NCBI GenBank assembly: GCA_036897485.1
Contig: JAYMTF010001000.1
Span: 1-27,408 of the forward strand
Direction: 5' to 3'
Length of the DNA: 27,408 bases
Source: Pelargonium nanum
Taxonomy: Eukaryota; Streptophyta; Magnoliopsida; Geraniales; Geraniaceae
The first letter of the stretch is position 1. Each line of letters starts with the position of its first letter. Below are positions 10,315 through 21,100 of the stretch, in pieces. The translations under genes and the position numbers were made by a program. The notes below the pieces were generated by a model. That model was given only the letters and a program-made list of their open reading frames with translations. It was not told where the DNA came from and made no database searches.

Positions 10315-10530
10315 CTAGTATTTTTGCTTTTGATTTTTTTGCATAAACAAAGCCTTTGTCGAAATGAATGAAAAATGAGGAATCATTGATTGAAGACATA
10401 AATCCTAATTTATTAAACCAAGATCGAGGTGCTTGCTTAAGCCCATAAATAGTCTTCTTCAAATGGTAAACAAAATTAGGGCGTTGAGGATCATCAAATG
10501 ATTCTGGTTGAGTCATATACTCCTCTTTTT
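10315..10530 (-). pseudogene. Copia reverse transcriptase piece
   Basis: The minus-strand frame contains DPQRPNFVYHLKKTIYGLKQ, APRSWF and then NDSSFFIHFDKG, the classic copia reverse transcriptase segment just ahead of the catalytic YVDD region. Similarity ends at the gypsy boundary before that region is reached. Related decayed sequence continues up to about 10700. Confidence 0.88.
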
Positions 10531-11056
10531 CTTAGAATCCATTTAAATATGCATTTTTGAAATTTAGTTGTTTCGTTGCCCAACCATTAGGGATTAATAA
10601 AGAAATAACAACATGAATGGTCACCAGCTTGATTACAGGATTGAATATTTCATCACAATCAAGAAATCATTTCACTACCAAACGTACTTTATAGACATTT
10701 GTAATATTTATGAGATGAACTATAACCAAGAAATATGCATTGAGTCGAACGAAAAGAAAATTTAGTATTATTATGTGGACGTAACCATGGATAGCAGACA
10801 CAACCAAAAGACCTTAATTATATGAAGTGGTTTTCCATGAAACTTTTTCCATGGACCCTTATTTTTTAAAGCTGGAGTTGACATCCGATTAATTAAGCAT
10901 GTAGAAGTAAGAAAAAACATCATCCAAAAAATCTAGAGAAAATTTGGAATGAGCAAGAAGTGTAAGACTTGAATCAACAATATATCAATGTTTTCTTTAA
11001 TTTCGACTAACCCATTTTGAACATGAGCATGATGACACGAAATCCTATGCATATAT

Positions 11057-11251
11057 CTAGTTGTTAAAGAAAACTTGAAACCGGACGAAATTCCCCCCCC
11101 CCCCACCCCAAGCTGATTGGAATTGTTTGATTTGTGTACCGAGAATATTTTTTTCTAAGTGAGATTTGAAGTGTTGAAATAAGGAGAAAATACCATATTT
11201 AACCTTAAGTAAATAAAACCAAGAATAGCGGTTGAAAACATCAATAAACAT
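11057..11251 (-). pseudogene. Copia integrase core piece
   Basis: The frame MFIDVFNRYSWFYLLKVK, then FQHFKSHLEKN and IKQFQSAWGG, matches the copia integrase core around its central acidic residues. It lies between the protease and reverse transcriptase pieces, in the correct copia order (integrase before reverse transcriptase). It is a fossil. Confidence 0.85.
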
Positions 11252-11403
11252 AACATAGTAGTTATAACCATTATCTAAAACAATAAGGGCAAGACCCCAA
11301 ACATCTGCAACAACTAACTTTAAAGAAAGAGAATATGTAAGAATTACTATAGGTTAATTGCTTACTTTTTTTTCCTAACTGACAACTAGAACAAAAAAGA
11401 TAT

Positions 11404-11910
11404 TCACTTAATATCATAAACATGAAGCCATGAATTTAGAACCACTTGTTTGACAATTTTAGATGAAGGGTGACCAAATCGATTGTTCCACACATCCATT
11501 GAGACCTTCTTAACATTGTAAACTTGAAAAGAAATAGAATGATATAAAATTGACAAACAGAAGAGGCCACGATCAAATGTTCTTTTGAGAATAATTTTCT
11601 TGGTGTGAGTATCCTTAACAAAGCAAGAATATTTAGTAAAAGTGAATTTGACATCATTTTCAACATACAATTTAGGAACACTACGAAGATTTTTAGAAGT
11701 TGAAAGACAATAAAGAACATTATTTAAAGACATTGAATTAAGAGTAGCATAATTAGTGGAAACTATTTGCAAACCTGAGCTATCTCCTACTATTTGTTCA
11801 TCACCTCGATACTCGTTTCTTAATTGTAGATTCGTCATATTATTTGTGATATGATGAGTTTCTCTTGAATTTAGAATTAAATCTACATCTGTTGGAATGT
11901 ATTGTGGCAT
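11404..11910 (-). pseudogene. Copia protease and GAG-pre-integrase piece
   Basis: This frame of about 168 residues starts with a retropepsin-like region containing SRETHHITNNMTNLQLRNEY, followed by LNNVLYCLSTSKNLRSVPKL and then WNNRFGHPSSKIVKQVVLN. The last part is the GAG-pre-integrase zinc-binding region, with the HPS feature typical of copia polyproteins. Upstream on the minus strand (about 12100-11950), knuckle-like text continues from gag. Confidence 0.88.
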
Positions 11911-11949
11911 TGGATATTGAGAAGTTGTGTACGCAGCAGAATTATTGGT

Positions 11950-13035
11950 TGTCCTTTAAAAATTTGGTTGTATTGACTTATCAAACCTCTGAAACATTTA
12001 ATGGAAGTACGATAAGGCATCTGACCGATCACCCATTGAGGATTATCACGTCCATTTCCAAGGCCTCTATCTTTTTCACTTCGACCTCTACCACCACAAA
12101 ATTGATTCTAGTTATTTGCCACATTTTTGTTGCGAAATTTTTACCCTTTTGAAGCAATATTTGCAGACGAAGAGAATACAATTGAAGAGGAATGAACCAA
12201 TTGTCATTTATGAGCTAGCTGAATTCTCGTTAATTCGTCCACTTTAATAGACTCAATTCTTTAAGTAACTGATGAGACAAAATGATGATACTCAGGTCCC
12301 AAACCACCCAAAACATAAGGCACTGTATCTTTCTCACTAATTGTATCCAGCGAAAGTAAGCATATTTGCAATATTATTCATTTGATTAAAATAGTCGTAT
12401 ACCTTCTTTGATTTTTTTTTTTAAAGTTGAGCTACACAACAGGGGATAGCTCTTCCCTTTTAACCCAAAACCCACCTCACCCGACACAATGGGATTTGAA
12501 CCCACAACCTCCTACTTGGAGATGTGTGTCTTGACCATTGCGCCACCCCCTATGGGACTACCTTCTTTGATTCGTTCTTCAAAGTCTGTAGTAGAAATCT
12601 TAGAGTCATCACTTCAGCATGTATTTGAGATACGAACTGACGTTGCAACACTCCCAAAGCATCGATTGAGATTCAAAAGTAGCATTTAGAGTATCAAATA
12701 AAAGAGATCCACGAAACCATCCTAAAAGCAATTGGTCTTTCTTTCTCCACAACTGAAATTCTGGATTGATTGTTGAAACTGAGTTGACATCTATAAATTT
12801 GGAAGAGTCATTCTCACTTTTAATGAAGTCCTCTAATCCAAAGCTTATGATAATTGAAAATTTTTTAGACTCTCACAACATATAATTATTCAGATCAAGT
12901 TTTGTAGAGATGGTATATGAAAATAAATTAATATTTTCAGTTTGTTTATCAAATTAAATTAATATTTCTAGTGGTGATTTGGTTTGATGAAGGAGTATGA
13001 TTTTGATTAGAAATTGAAGAAGATATTTAGGAAGG
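11950..13035 (-). pseudogene. Copia gag (UBN2/retrotran_gag type), split by a SINE
   Basis: Near 12760-12690 the minus strand reads EFQLW, KKDQLLLGWFRGSLLFDTLN and FESQS, the usual core of copia Gag. Upstream, around 12930-12870, KLDLNNY resembles the N-terminal KLDRTNY segment. The SINE lies at 12413-12558 within it. The true 5' end is displaced to the far side of the LINE (18375 onward). It is decayed. Confidence 0.75.
12413..12558 (-). mobile_element. tRNA-derived SINE with poly(A) tail and 13 bp target duplication
   Basis: On the minus strand the element starts near GGGGGTGGCGCAATGGTC. It has a pol III box A (TGGCGCAATGG, 12536-12546) and box B (GGTTCAAATCC, 12492-12502), then about 70 bp of non-tRNA body, then a tail of ten or so A (12412-12422). 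The flanks carry the same 13 bases TACCTTCTTTGAT at 12400-12412 and 12559-12571, a perfect target duplication apart from one base shared with the tail. At about 146 bp it is the usual size of a short plant SINE. The internal promoter is well preserved, suggesting it is younger than its copia host. Confidence 0.92.
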
Positions 13036-13099
13036 TATGGATGACGATGTTTTTTTTTATAAGCAAGCATTAGTTTTATTAATAACCCAAAGACGGGAA

Positions 13100-16000
13100 A
13101 ATAAAAGTACAAAAAACGAACTAGCCCCAAACAGAGAGAGGACTAGAGCTCCAAGAATCAAAACTGAACGAAATGGAAAATTGATCAAACATATAAGGCA
13201 ATAAAGCGTAGCTAAAGCTCTTAATCTTTGCTATCACTTCATCCGTGTTTGCCGGCTTGTTTTCAAACACTAATTTATTTCTCGATAACTAAATAAACCA
13301 CAGCAAAACCGGCCCAATGATTAACCAAACCTTGGACTGCCGCATAGTGCCTTGAACCGTTGAGCTCCAAGAAGAGAGCAACTCATAACAGGGTAAAGGC
13401 AAGAAAACCGATCACCACCGTAGAATCCCGATCCAAACCCGAGAAGTCCAAGCGCAATGCAATAACAGATGAGTACAATTTTCCGGTTCCGAGCAGCAGA
13501 GTTTGCACAAAATATTAAGAGTCTTCCGGAAAGACGACTTTACGACGCAAAAATTCCATGCACGGGATGCTATTAACTGCCACCAACCAAGCGAAGCTTT
13601 GGATCTTCGGCGAAATTTTCGATTTCTAGATCAACTTAAACGAGACGAAACACACGTGAGGTAGTCGTGCATAAAGAGAGTTGAAGGCTCGTTTGGTCGT
13701 GAAGTTGCCGGACTTATGGTGCCGCCACACTAACCTGTCCGAACACGATCCTGCCTAATTAATAGAAGGTAATGAATTGCAGATCAAGTCCATTGAGTCT
13801 ACCTCCAAGCCCCTGGGGGGCCGACGCAGATGCACGGACGATTCCAGCAAGCCTGCAACTGAGAGAAATAAGGCCACCGTCTATGATTTACGCGTGCAAA
13901 GAGAGAAGAGGCGTGGGAAGCTCGTCGATAAAGGAGTGTCCGAGACCCACACATCCAACCAAAATCTAGCATAGTTACCATTTCCATAATCCACTTGAAA
14001 GAACCATGTCCGACTAACTCGAGAAAGCCGGGAAGATTCTTTAAATTGACGACGTCCCACACCACAATAGAAGCCTAAGTCGGGAAAATGTTTTGTAAAA
14101 ACCAGCTTGATATATCCCAATTGTATTTAGCACAAAGCACCTGCTTCTAAAGAGAGTCCGACTGCGCACTGAATCGCCACCACCATTTGGTAAGAAGGCT
14201 AATATTGGTTAAATGTAGTTTCCGAATAACCAAACCGTCGTGGATGCGTTTTAAGGTGACAACCACCCACTTCACTTTACAGAACACGTGATTCGAAGCT
14301 GAGCTAGACCATAAAGATCGCCTCTCATTTGCTTGAGAGAATTGATCACTGTTTAGGCACACAAAATAGTGACATATAGAATAAAGGCAAAGAGGTTAGA
14401 GTAGACCTAATCAACGTGATCCTACCCCTAAGAGATTTATAACGAGTTTTCCATAGAGGGAGTCGGTTTCGGAATTATTAATAATCGGAAAAGAAGCTAT
14501 GTTGCATCCCAAAGTTTCCGCAAAATGAGCTTCTTGCTCAGCCGGGATGTTGATACCAATTAAGCGTGATTCAGCTAAGTTGATAGGAGGCCTGATGCTA
14601 ACTCAAACCGGTGCAGAACAAATTTTACAAACCTGAAATGAATTCGAATTCGAGACATCGAGAAACAGAACTATATCGTCAGTAAATTGCAAATGGGAGA
14701 TGAAAATATTACCTACCCGAACCCCGGCTAGATGACCATGCAACTCATATTTTAAAATGAGCAAATGAAGAGCTTCGATTGCCATTATAAATAAAAATGG
14801 TGAGAGAGGACAACCCTGTTTAATCCCTTGAGAAGCCATGAAGTCCCGAGATAGAGAGCCGTTAATCAAAACTGAGATGGCAAATTCCAAACAACCCTTG
14901 ATCCAGAGCATGAACTTTGAACCAAACCTCATATTCACGAGACAGTGATCAATAAAATCTCAATCTAAACGATCAAATTCCTACTTGAAATCTAGCTTAA
15001 GGACAACCGACAGTTCCCTAGACTTGCAAGCCGAATGAATAAGCTCTCCGACAATTAAGATATTGTCCGAAATTTGACGATCTTTAACAAACACACATAG
15101 CACATTGCTAATGAGATCACCAATGTGCAGCTTCAATCGAGCAACCCATAACTTAGCAATAATCTTGTAAGGACCCGAGACCAAACTAACGGGCCTATAA
15201 TCATTAAAATTTTGAGGCAAATTCCATTTGGGAATTAAGACAAGAATAGCTGAGTTTAGGCCTTTACTGAATTTCCCGGTTGCATAAAAGCTTTGTGCGA
15301 AAGCAATAATATCGTCTTTGATTATGTCCCAAAAAACAATAAACTATAACCATCAGGAACGGTGCCCAAGACCCGTCGCAACTGAAGACTGCTGACCGAA
15401 TTTAATCAATGGTGAAAGGCTTGTCCATAGAAGAACTGACACTTGCTTATAGGTATTTGAAACCTAGATTTGATGATATCGGCCGAGAGAACCCCGAAGA
15501 GGACGGCCTGTCTTTGAAAAAGCATATCTTAGACTCCTTAACCAAATTCGGATTTGTGACCCATTTCCCAGAATCAAGTATGCCCGTTATTTGATTACGG
15601 GATTGATGAATTGATGCACAATGAAGGAATATGAAGTATTCCGGTCCCCATCTACAAGCCATCGCACCCGTGATTTTTGTCTCCACAATGATGATAAGTC
15701 TCGAGATTTTTGATGGAGTTCGACAACTAAATGATTGACCAATTCAGACGTAGAAAGAGGACGAACCTCGCTTTCAATGTCCAGAGCATTCAGTGATTTT
15801 TTTAAGAGAAGCAAATTGACACTAAAGATTTCCAAAAACCAAAACGTTCCAATCCCTTAATACCAACTTTAATAACTGCAGTTTTTTCCAAAGCCTAAAA
15901 CAAAGTTGTCCCTGAATGGAAAAGGAAGCCCAGTCCGATTTCGCCGTATCATAGAAGGAGTGATGAGAAGTCCAACAATTGAGGGAGCGGAAAGGTTTCG

Positions 16001-16692
16001 AACCCCAATCCATTAGTTCGACAAGCAAAAAAATAGGTCAATGATAAGAGCACCCCTAGGTAAATCGGTTAGAGTCATGGAGCTTAATGAAAAAGGCCAA
16101 CAGGAAGAGACAAGGATTTGGTCTACGCCACTCACTGAACCATTTGGGTCGTACCACGTGTTGACGGCCATGAAACGGTAAATTATAAAGCAAAGAATCA
16201 TCAATGAAAGAGTTGAAATCTGACTTCGGACAAGTCAAAAGATGAGCCTGACAAGTCTGACGAATGGGAGATGATATTAAAATCACTTGCCAAAAAACAT
16301 GGTAAAGCTGAAGACGAGATCACTTCACGGAGCCGGGAGTACTAAAGGGCTTGCTTGTCCTGAACTAATTGCGGAGCATAGACATTAATAAGCATGCAAT
16401 CACACTTGAATGAAGTCCATCTTCCAGAGAGTGCCACGAAATTCCTCTCAATAATGCAGCTAAAAAAAAGAAAGAAGACGAGTCCCATAAACATATCAGG
16501 CCTCCCGATCTACCCACCGAAGGAGAGAAGCAGAAACGCGCGTCAGGAAAATCCCACACGCTCCGAAGATCAAAAGTCGAGAACAATTCCAATTTCGATT
16601 CTTGAATGAAAACGATACTAGGTTCAACAAAACGAATAAGAGACCGGAATTTGTGTCTCTTATGAAGCGCCCCACACCACCGAACATTCCAT
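13100..16692 (-). pseudogene. LINE ORF2: endonuclease, reverse transcriptase, C-terminal region
   Basis: The apurinic-type endonuclease begins near 16690 and is spread over several frames; SVGRSGGLICLWDSSSF (near 16500) and the WYDPNGSVSGVDQILVS segment (near 16150) are its recognisable parts. Reverse transcriptase starts with NDYRPVSLVSGPYKIIAKLW (15220-14981). It continues with QGIKQGCPLSPFLFIMAIEA and ends in LQFTDDIVLF, where FTDD stands in place of the usual FADD active site (14938-14603). Past it come LTNISLLTKWWWRFS (near 14190), GNGNYARFWLDVWV (near 13960) and a zf-RVT-like end with WLSRNKLVFENKPA (near 13280). Stops and frameshifts occur throughout, so the protein is not made. Plus-strand frames here are shadows. 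Confidence 0.9.
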
Positions 16693-16945
16693 GATAAGAG
16701 ACAAATGGGGTGTGCGAGCCAGAAGGTGATGCTAGGTGCAGTTCGAGGTGGCTTTGATAGCCCGAAGCGGATTAATCACCTCAGTTTCTGAACCCGTAGC
16801 TTGGAGTCCCAAGTCCTTACAGAAGTCCCAAATCGAGTTTGTCGATCGAGTTGGAAAGGACCCTTTACTGACCGACCATTGCTGCAGGATCGTTTCGGCC
16901 GAGGAAAAGCTACTGAAAGAGGCTTTACCAGTAAAGGGTTTATGC

Positions 16946-18340
16946 CTATATGAGTGCAACGTCGATGGAGCGAACTATCTGAGAAAGTTGCCTCCGAAGA
17001 CTGCGAATGGAGAGGGAGATCGCAAAATTAGAGATTGGATGAGTAACGATAGGTTTGAGTGTCTTTGCATGGGCCGGGATTACTGCATGGGCCGGGTCAG
17101 TAGCGACAAGTCCAACCAGCTGAACAATAGAGCCGACCAATTTCCCAGCCGTGGTTGAGCCGATTGGCAAAACCGGACTAGGTGGGACATGAAGCTCAAC
17201 GCCGATACCCTTTTTTACTAATGGTGCAGGTCTATTAGTAATGCTCTCAGCATGTGATCCATGACTAATTGGAGTTACCGGACTCGAGGCCTCCGAAGAC
17301 GAAGGCTGATCAAATAACAGCTGCCGAGATTCATGAAATGGAAGTAACTCACAGTCCAAACATTTCTTGACCCAAACTCTAAAGGAATCTTCCCCATCCA
17401 TGACTTCAATAACATCACCAATGGTATATAATAATTGTGTGGATTAACACTAGTAATTGATCAAGCCAATTACCTGAAAGAATACTCGGATGGCAGACTT
17501 TTAGCTCGCTAAAGAGCTTGGAAATTGATTTTGCAGTCTCGGGACCCCAAAGATGGAACGGTAGTCCTCGGATCAATACCCAGCAGTATCGTCCTCCCCT
17601 CTTCCTAAGATGACCCCAATCCGAGATATTCGAAAATCACCGAGAAAGTCAAGACCAATTTGACTCGCTCATGGCCAATAAAGACTCTTGATCCAAAAAA
17701 GATAACACGAAAGCACACGCTGCTACATAATGGACGGAAATGTATGTCACACCTTCTGATACGAACTAGTTGTGAAGAAATTTGCAGGAAACCAAATCGC
17801 GAGAGACGACCAATATGCTCCACTTTAGCCTATCTGAAAGCTGAGAAGACCATGTTCCATTGGACTACATAGGATGATGCCTTGAGGCAGGGAGTTTAGT
17901 GCGGCGATGAGGCTTTGGATCATATGTACAATGGCTATGCATCCCGTCCAATTACGGCGGAACCCTAACAGAGTGATCACGGGTTTTTAGCGGGACGATG
18001 GCGAGGAACTACCTTAGATTTAGGAACAATGGAGGGTCCGCCGCTTCTATTTGCATGCCTTACCCAGTCCACATTACCAGATGGCGCTGAAAGAGAGAAG
18101 TTCCATTGAGGATCTTAATAACTCTCTCCGTATTGCGGCGATCATGAAGCGTAACGAAACCAAAACGGTCTCCATAGGCGTTAGGGTTTCTGGAAATAAA
18201 ACAACTGTGAACTATACAATGACGCGTTAAAATGGCTTAAAGCCAGCGCGGGTGGATGTTAGGGGGAAGATTGTCGACGGCCGGCGGGAGGGGTCTTGAG
18301 GGAACGCCGAAGAGTAGGACTTGGGGCGAGACATCGATTG
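16946..18340 (-). pseudogene. LINE ORF1, RRM-type with zinc-knuckle-family C-terminal features
   Basis: Around 18185-18100 the minus strand reads RNPNAYGDRFGFVTLHDRRN and then ERVIKILNGTSLF; RFGFVTL is an RNP1-like motif of an RNA-recognition fold. Near 17600-17500 comes WVLIRGLPFHLWGPETAKSI, the WVxxxGLPxHLW text common in plant LINE ORF1 and DUF4283-type proteins. The last open segment, 17401-16946, starts MDGEDSFRVWVKKC and is rich in Ser and Pro. Several stops and frame changes separate these parts. ORF1 proteins bind LINE RNA in the ribonucleoprotein. Confidence 0.8.
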
Positions 18341-18377
18341 CTAATGTTAACTTGATTTTTATGGATGAGGATGTAAG

Positions 18378-18389
18378 GTTCTAATCATA
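18378..18389 (-). other. Copia primer-binding-site-like sequence
   Basis: The minus strand reads TATGATTAGAAC followed by CTTA, resembling the initiator-Met tRNA primer site TGGTATCAGAGC of plant copia elements. It sits between the LTR and the gag start, as expected. The LINE insertion begins only a few bases further on. Confidence 0.6.
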
Positions 18390-18649
18390 TATTTTCTTTT
18401 GTTCATAGAAGAGCTCCTCATTAATACTAAATTTCTTTAAAAATAGAGAGAGCATAAGTTTGACCAAAATAATACTGTGTGGTTTTATTACTAAAAAACC
18501 CAATTTATTTGTACATTCTATTCTATACAAATAGAAATACCAAAGGATTAAGAATAGAACAACCTACAACTTACAATAACTGTTGATAAAAAGAATAAGT
18601 AACAAAAACTAATTAACGATATAACTAATCTTTAGTATTATCTTTAACA
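18390..18649 (-). mobile_element. Copia LTR (5' LTR on the minus strand)
   Basis: It begins TGTTAAAGATAATACTAAAG on the minus strand at 18649, a typical opening for short plant copia LTRs. It is about 260 bp, AT-rich, with a TATA-like stretch near 18500, and ends next to the primer-binding-site-like sequence. The inner end is approximate. Bases 18650-18707 are a short AT-rich spacer with a small palindrome (TTTCAT ... ATGAAA). Confidence 0.65.
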
Positions 18650-18707
18650 CACCTTCTTTTCATTTAAAAAATGAAACTCATATTTACCTTTTCAGTTGAT
18701 ATAAGAG

Positions 18708-20114
18708 TGATGTGCCTGTTTTGACCTCGTCAACGCAAACACACGAGATACATAGAGTGTTTTTGTCCACGTAAGCAAATGTAACTAGCCTACTGTCCAA
18801 GTTTTTGTCAAATTGTTCTAAGTGTAAATCTTCACACAAGTATCAAGTCTCAATGTCAAGTCTCAATTCTCATTTCCAAGCTAAGGTGTCAAGGTTCGGT
18901 GTCTTTGCCTCTGTAGTTGTGAACCTGCGAGAAGACAACACACACACAAGAAACGAAGTACCCGGAGTACTGGTGTTTCCGGGACGACACCTCCGTTGTG
19001 AGAGTAAGCCCTTTGTTGGAACCAAAAGAACTCTAGAGAGCTTTTCTAAATAGAGAAATCTAAAGAGATAAGTGAATATGAGAAATGAATTCAAGATCCT
19101 TCTCTCTTATCAAGAGAGAGGTATTTATAGGCTCTTACCACCTAGTGACACATGTTGTGACGTGACTGGTGTTTGAAGATGTAAGGCCCATCAAGGCCCA
19201 TTTGGCTTTCCAAGCCCAAATGGTCCTCTTGGCCCATCGTGCTCTTTTATCCCATTTGTGGTGTTGGACTTCTACTTGGTGTGGCTCATGTGTGTCGGGG
19301 AGGCGGATGTGTCCCTTAAACCTCCTACGAAGTGAGATGTCTCGCCAAAACCCTCCGTGAGCTAATGCCTCATAAGGCATAGTCGCGGGCGTTTGGGAGT
19401 GTGGATGTTGGGGTGTCTTGTATGAGAATCTTGATGGAACCTTGATGTGACTCAAGGCCTAGGGAAGCCATGCCGAAGTGGTTCATACTTTCATAAGTCA
19501 TCTTGAGGTGTTGGGAGACTTTGAAAGTCCCTGAGGTGTGACTTTGGTGCCTTGGCTTCGCTTTGGAAAGGTCTGACTCTGTTGTGGTGGCTCTGTTCAG
19601 GGGGAAGTCACTTGCTACTGTAAGTGGACTTCTTGAGCAGCTGAGCCTTTTGGGAAGTGGATTTCGGGGGAAGTGGACTTCTAAAGGAGCTGAATCTCGG
19701 GGGAAGTGGACTTCGGGGGACGTGGACGAATGTCGCAGCATTTGTGATGGATGTCGCGACAATGTTGATGGATTCTGCGACATCATTACAAATTGCCGCA
19801 GAAATTGTCCTCCCCAAGTCGGCTTCCCCGACCGAGGAATTGGATTTTTCGCGGCATGCTACTCTGTTGCGGCGGCAATGGTGCAGTGCCTCTTGTTTTT
19901 TTCTTTTAGTGGGTTTTGGGAGCTCCCATTTGCCCCGATTCTTCTTAGGGATGCTTGTTAACTCCCGATGAGTGAATTCATGCTTTGGAGGTCTTCCGGG
20001 TCTTGGGTAAAATGAAATTATGCTAAACCGACCCGAGTCGCTTACATGGCACCGAGGTGTCCACATGTCGCTTTGCTATTGGTTCTGTGACTTATGAATT
20101 TTCGGGTAGCATCA
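18708..20114 (-). mobile_element. Solo LTR of a Ty3/gypsy-type element
   Basis: The 1407 bp block has ends TGATG at 18708 and CATCA at 20110-20114, a perfect five-base inverted match, flanked by AAGAG and AATAG (four of five bases equal), as expected for a 5 bp duplication. On the minus strand it opens TGATGCTACCCGAAAA, has a TATAAATAC element at 19121-19129, then a leader-like R/U5 of about 410 bp. The U3 part (19590-19740) has short GGGGAAGTGGACTTC repeats. No internal region or second LTR is attached. Overlapping frames on both strands here are not genes. The family is inferred from size and layout. Confidence 0.8.
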
Positions 20115-20534
20115 AATAGCATAGAAAAACATTGAACTAGTGAAACTTATTTTCCTTTCTAAAAAGAATAAAAAGAATTAGATTTTTTTTATAATTTTTT
20201 TCAAGTTGTTTCTACATGAAAAATTATCTTAAAGGATATTTAATAGAATTCGGACATGTGTAATCAAAGATTAAACGACTCCACAAAAACGAAGAAAGAC
20301 TGATTATAAGGGTCTGACCCCTCGCCGCGAAATTGAAGCAAAAACAAGATAAAATTTGGCCTCTTAAAATAGCCTAATATACTCGTCATGTTAGGATTAA
20401 TTTTAAGGCGAAAAAGCTCTAAAGGGAGCCCAATTCGGGCAACAAATGAAACCAGGAAGTTCAAAAATACTTAAAAATGAACTAATGGACCAAAAATGGA
20501 GCCAAACTGGCCCTCCACAGGTCAATCGTTACTC

Positions 20535-21100
20535 GCCACATGTCAGACGCGCAACCATGCGTCGGTAACAACTCTCACACCCGACCGCCACCACGCATGG
20601 CCATGGTTCCTCTCCCAGCTTGCCACATCAGCAAGAGCTTAGGCCAATCGTACAGTAACACGTGTCACATTCCAAACGCGAGACACGATGTGATACACAC
20701 AAGTCAATCTGATGTGGCCACGTGTCAAGCCCAGCTGCGAAGAAATTTGTGCAAAGCAACTGTTTATACCCACGTGGCTGACCAATTAGAAGTAGCCAAG
20801 TGGCATCTATTATGTGCGAAGAAGGTGGTGCGAAACACCATATTACATATTTGTCACGTGGCCCACCTAGAAGGAATACCAAGCTTTGCATCACATAGGA
20901 TCGTGTCATTGCTCTAGCAAATCTAAAGTTTCCACGTGGCAGTTCCTCAGCGCAAATAATTATCCATGTTTCGCCGTATGTTTCACTCTCCATCGTCCCA
21001 TCCAAAACTTACATGTGGCACTTTCAAGACGTAATTTTAATGCCCGCGTTACACCTGGTCACTCCTCCACCTCAACCAACCCGAAATTGACACGTGTCAA
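20535..21100. promoter_or_regulatory. Cluster of CACGTG (G-box) palindromes
   Basis: Six exact CACGTG sites lie at 20659, 20719, 20771, 20855, 20933 and 21091. One-base variants lie at 20537 (CACATG), 20797 (CAAGTG) and 21012 (CATGTG). Most are embedded in a longer near-palindrome, CCACGTGGC or ACACGTGTCA. The last four (20855, 20933, 21012, 21091) are 78-79 bp apart. G-box and ABRE cores of this form bind plant bZIP and bHLH factors. That they work as enhancers of this LTR is inference. Confidence 0.75.

Larger units (their letters stand above)
13051..18359 (-). mobile_element. Near full-length L1-type LINE with 15 bp target duplication
   Basis: The element is about 5.3 kb. On the minus strand it runs from 18359 to a short A tail at 13059-13051. 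TATGGATGACGATGT at 13036-13050 recurs with one difference at 18360-18374, which fixes both ends. It contains ORF1 with an RRM-like fold, ORF2 endonuclease, reverse transcriptase and a C-terminal region. An RRM-type ORF1 is known from a branch of plant L1 elements (BNR type of beet). The frames are now interrupted many times, so it is inactive. Confidence 0.93.
10315..18649 (-). mobile_element. Ty1/copia remnant, carrying a nested SINE and a nested LINE
   Basis: Minus-strand order: LTR (18649 to about 18390), primer-binding-site-like sequence (18389-18378), gag start split from its leader by the LINE, then gag, protease, integrase and the start of reverse transcriptase, ending abruptly at 10315 against the gypsy LTR. 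The rest of reverse transcriptase, RNase H and the second LTR are not in the window. The element is broken in many places and looks old. Without its second LTR its age cannot be estimated internally. Confidence 0.85.

Noticed and set aside
12489-12689. A plus-strand frame starting MGFEPTTSY, and a possible tRNA gene
   Set aside because: The bases are the antisense of a tRNA-derived SINE. The tRNA-like head is joined to a non-tRNA body and an A tail and flanked by target duplications, so it is not a functional tRNA gene.
16736-17158. A 140-residue plus-strand frame
   Set aside because: It is antisense to LINE ORF1/ORF2 and explained by the minus-strand coding text.
19370-20066. Several overlapping frames of 100-150 residues on both strands
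   Set aside because: They lie in the U3 of the solo LTR, contain repeat-derived text and have no domain I recognise.
20540-21005. Two 125-residue frames on opposite strands
   Set aside because: They cross the CACGTG cluster of the LTR-like block, contradict each other and show no familiar motif.
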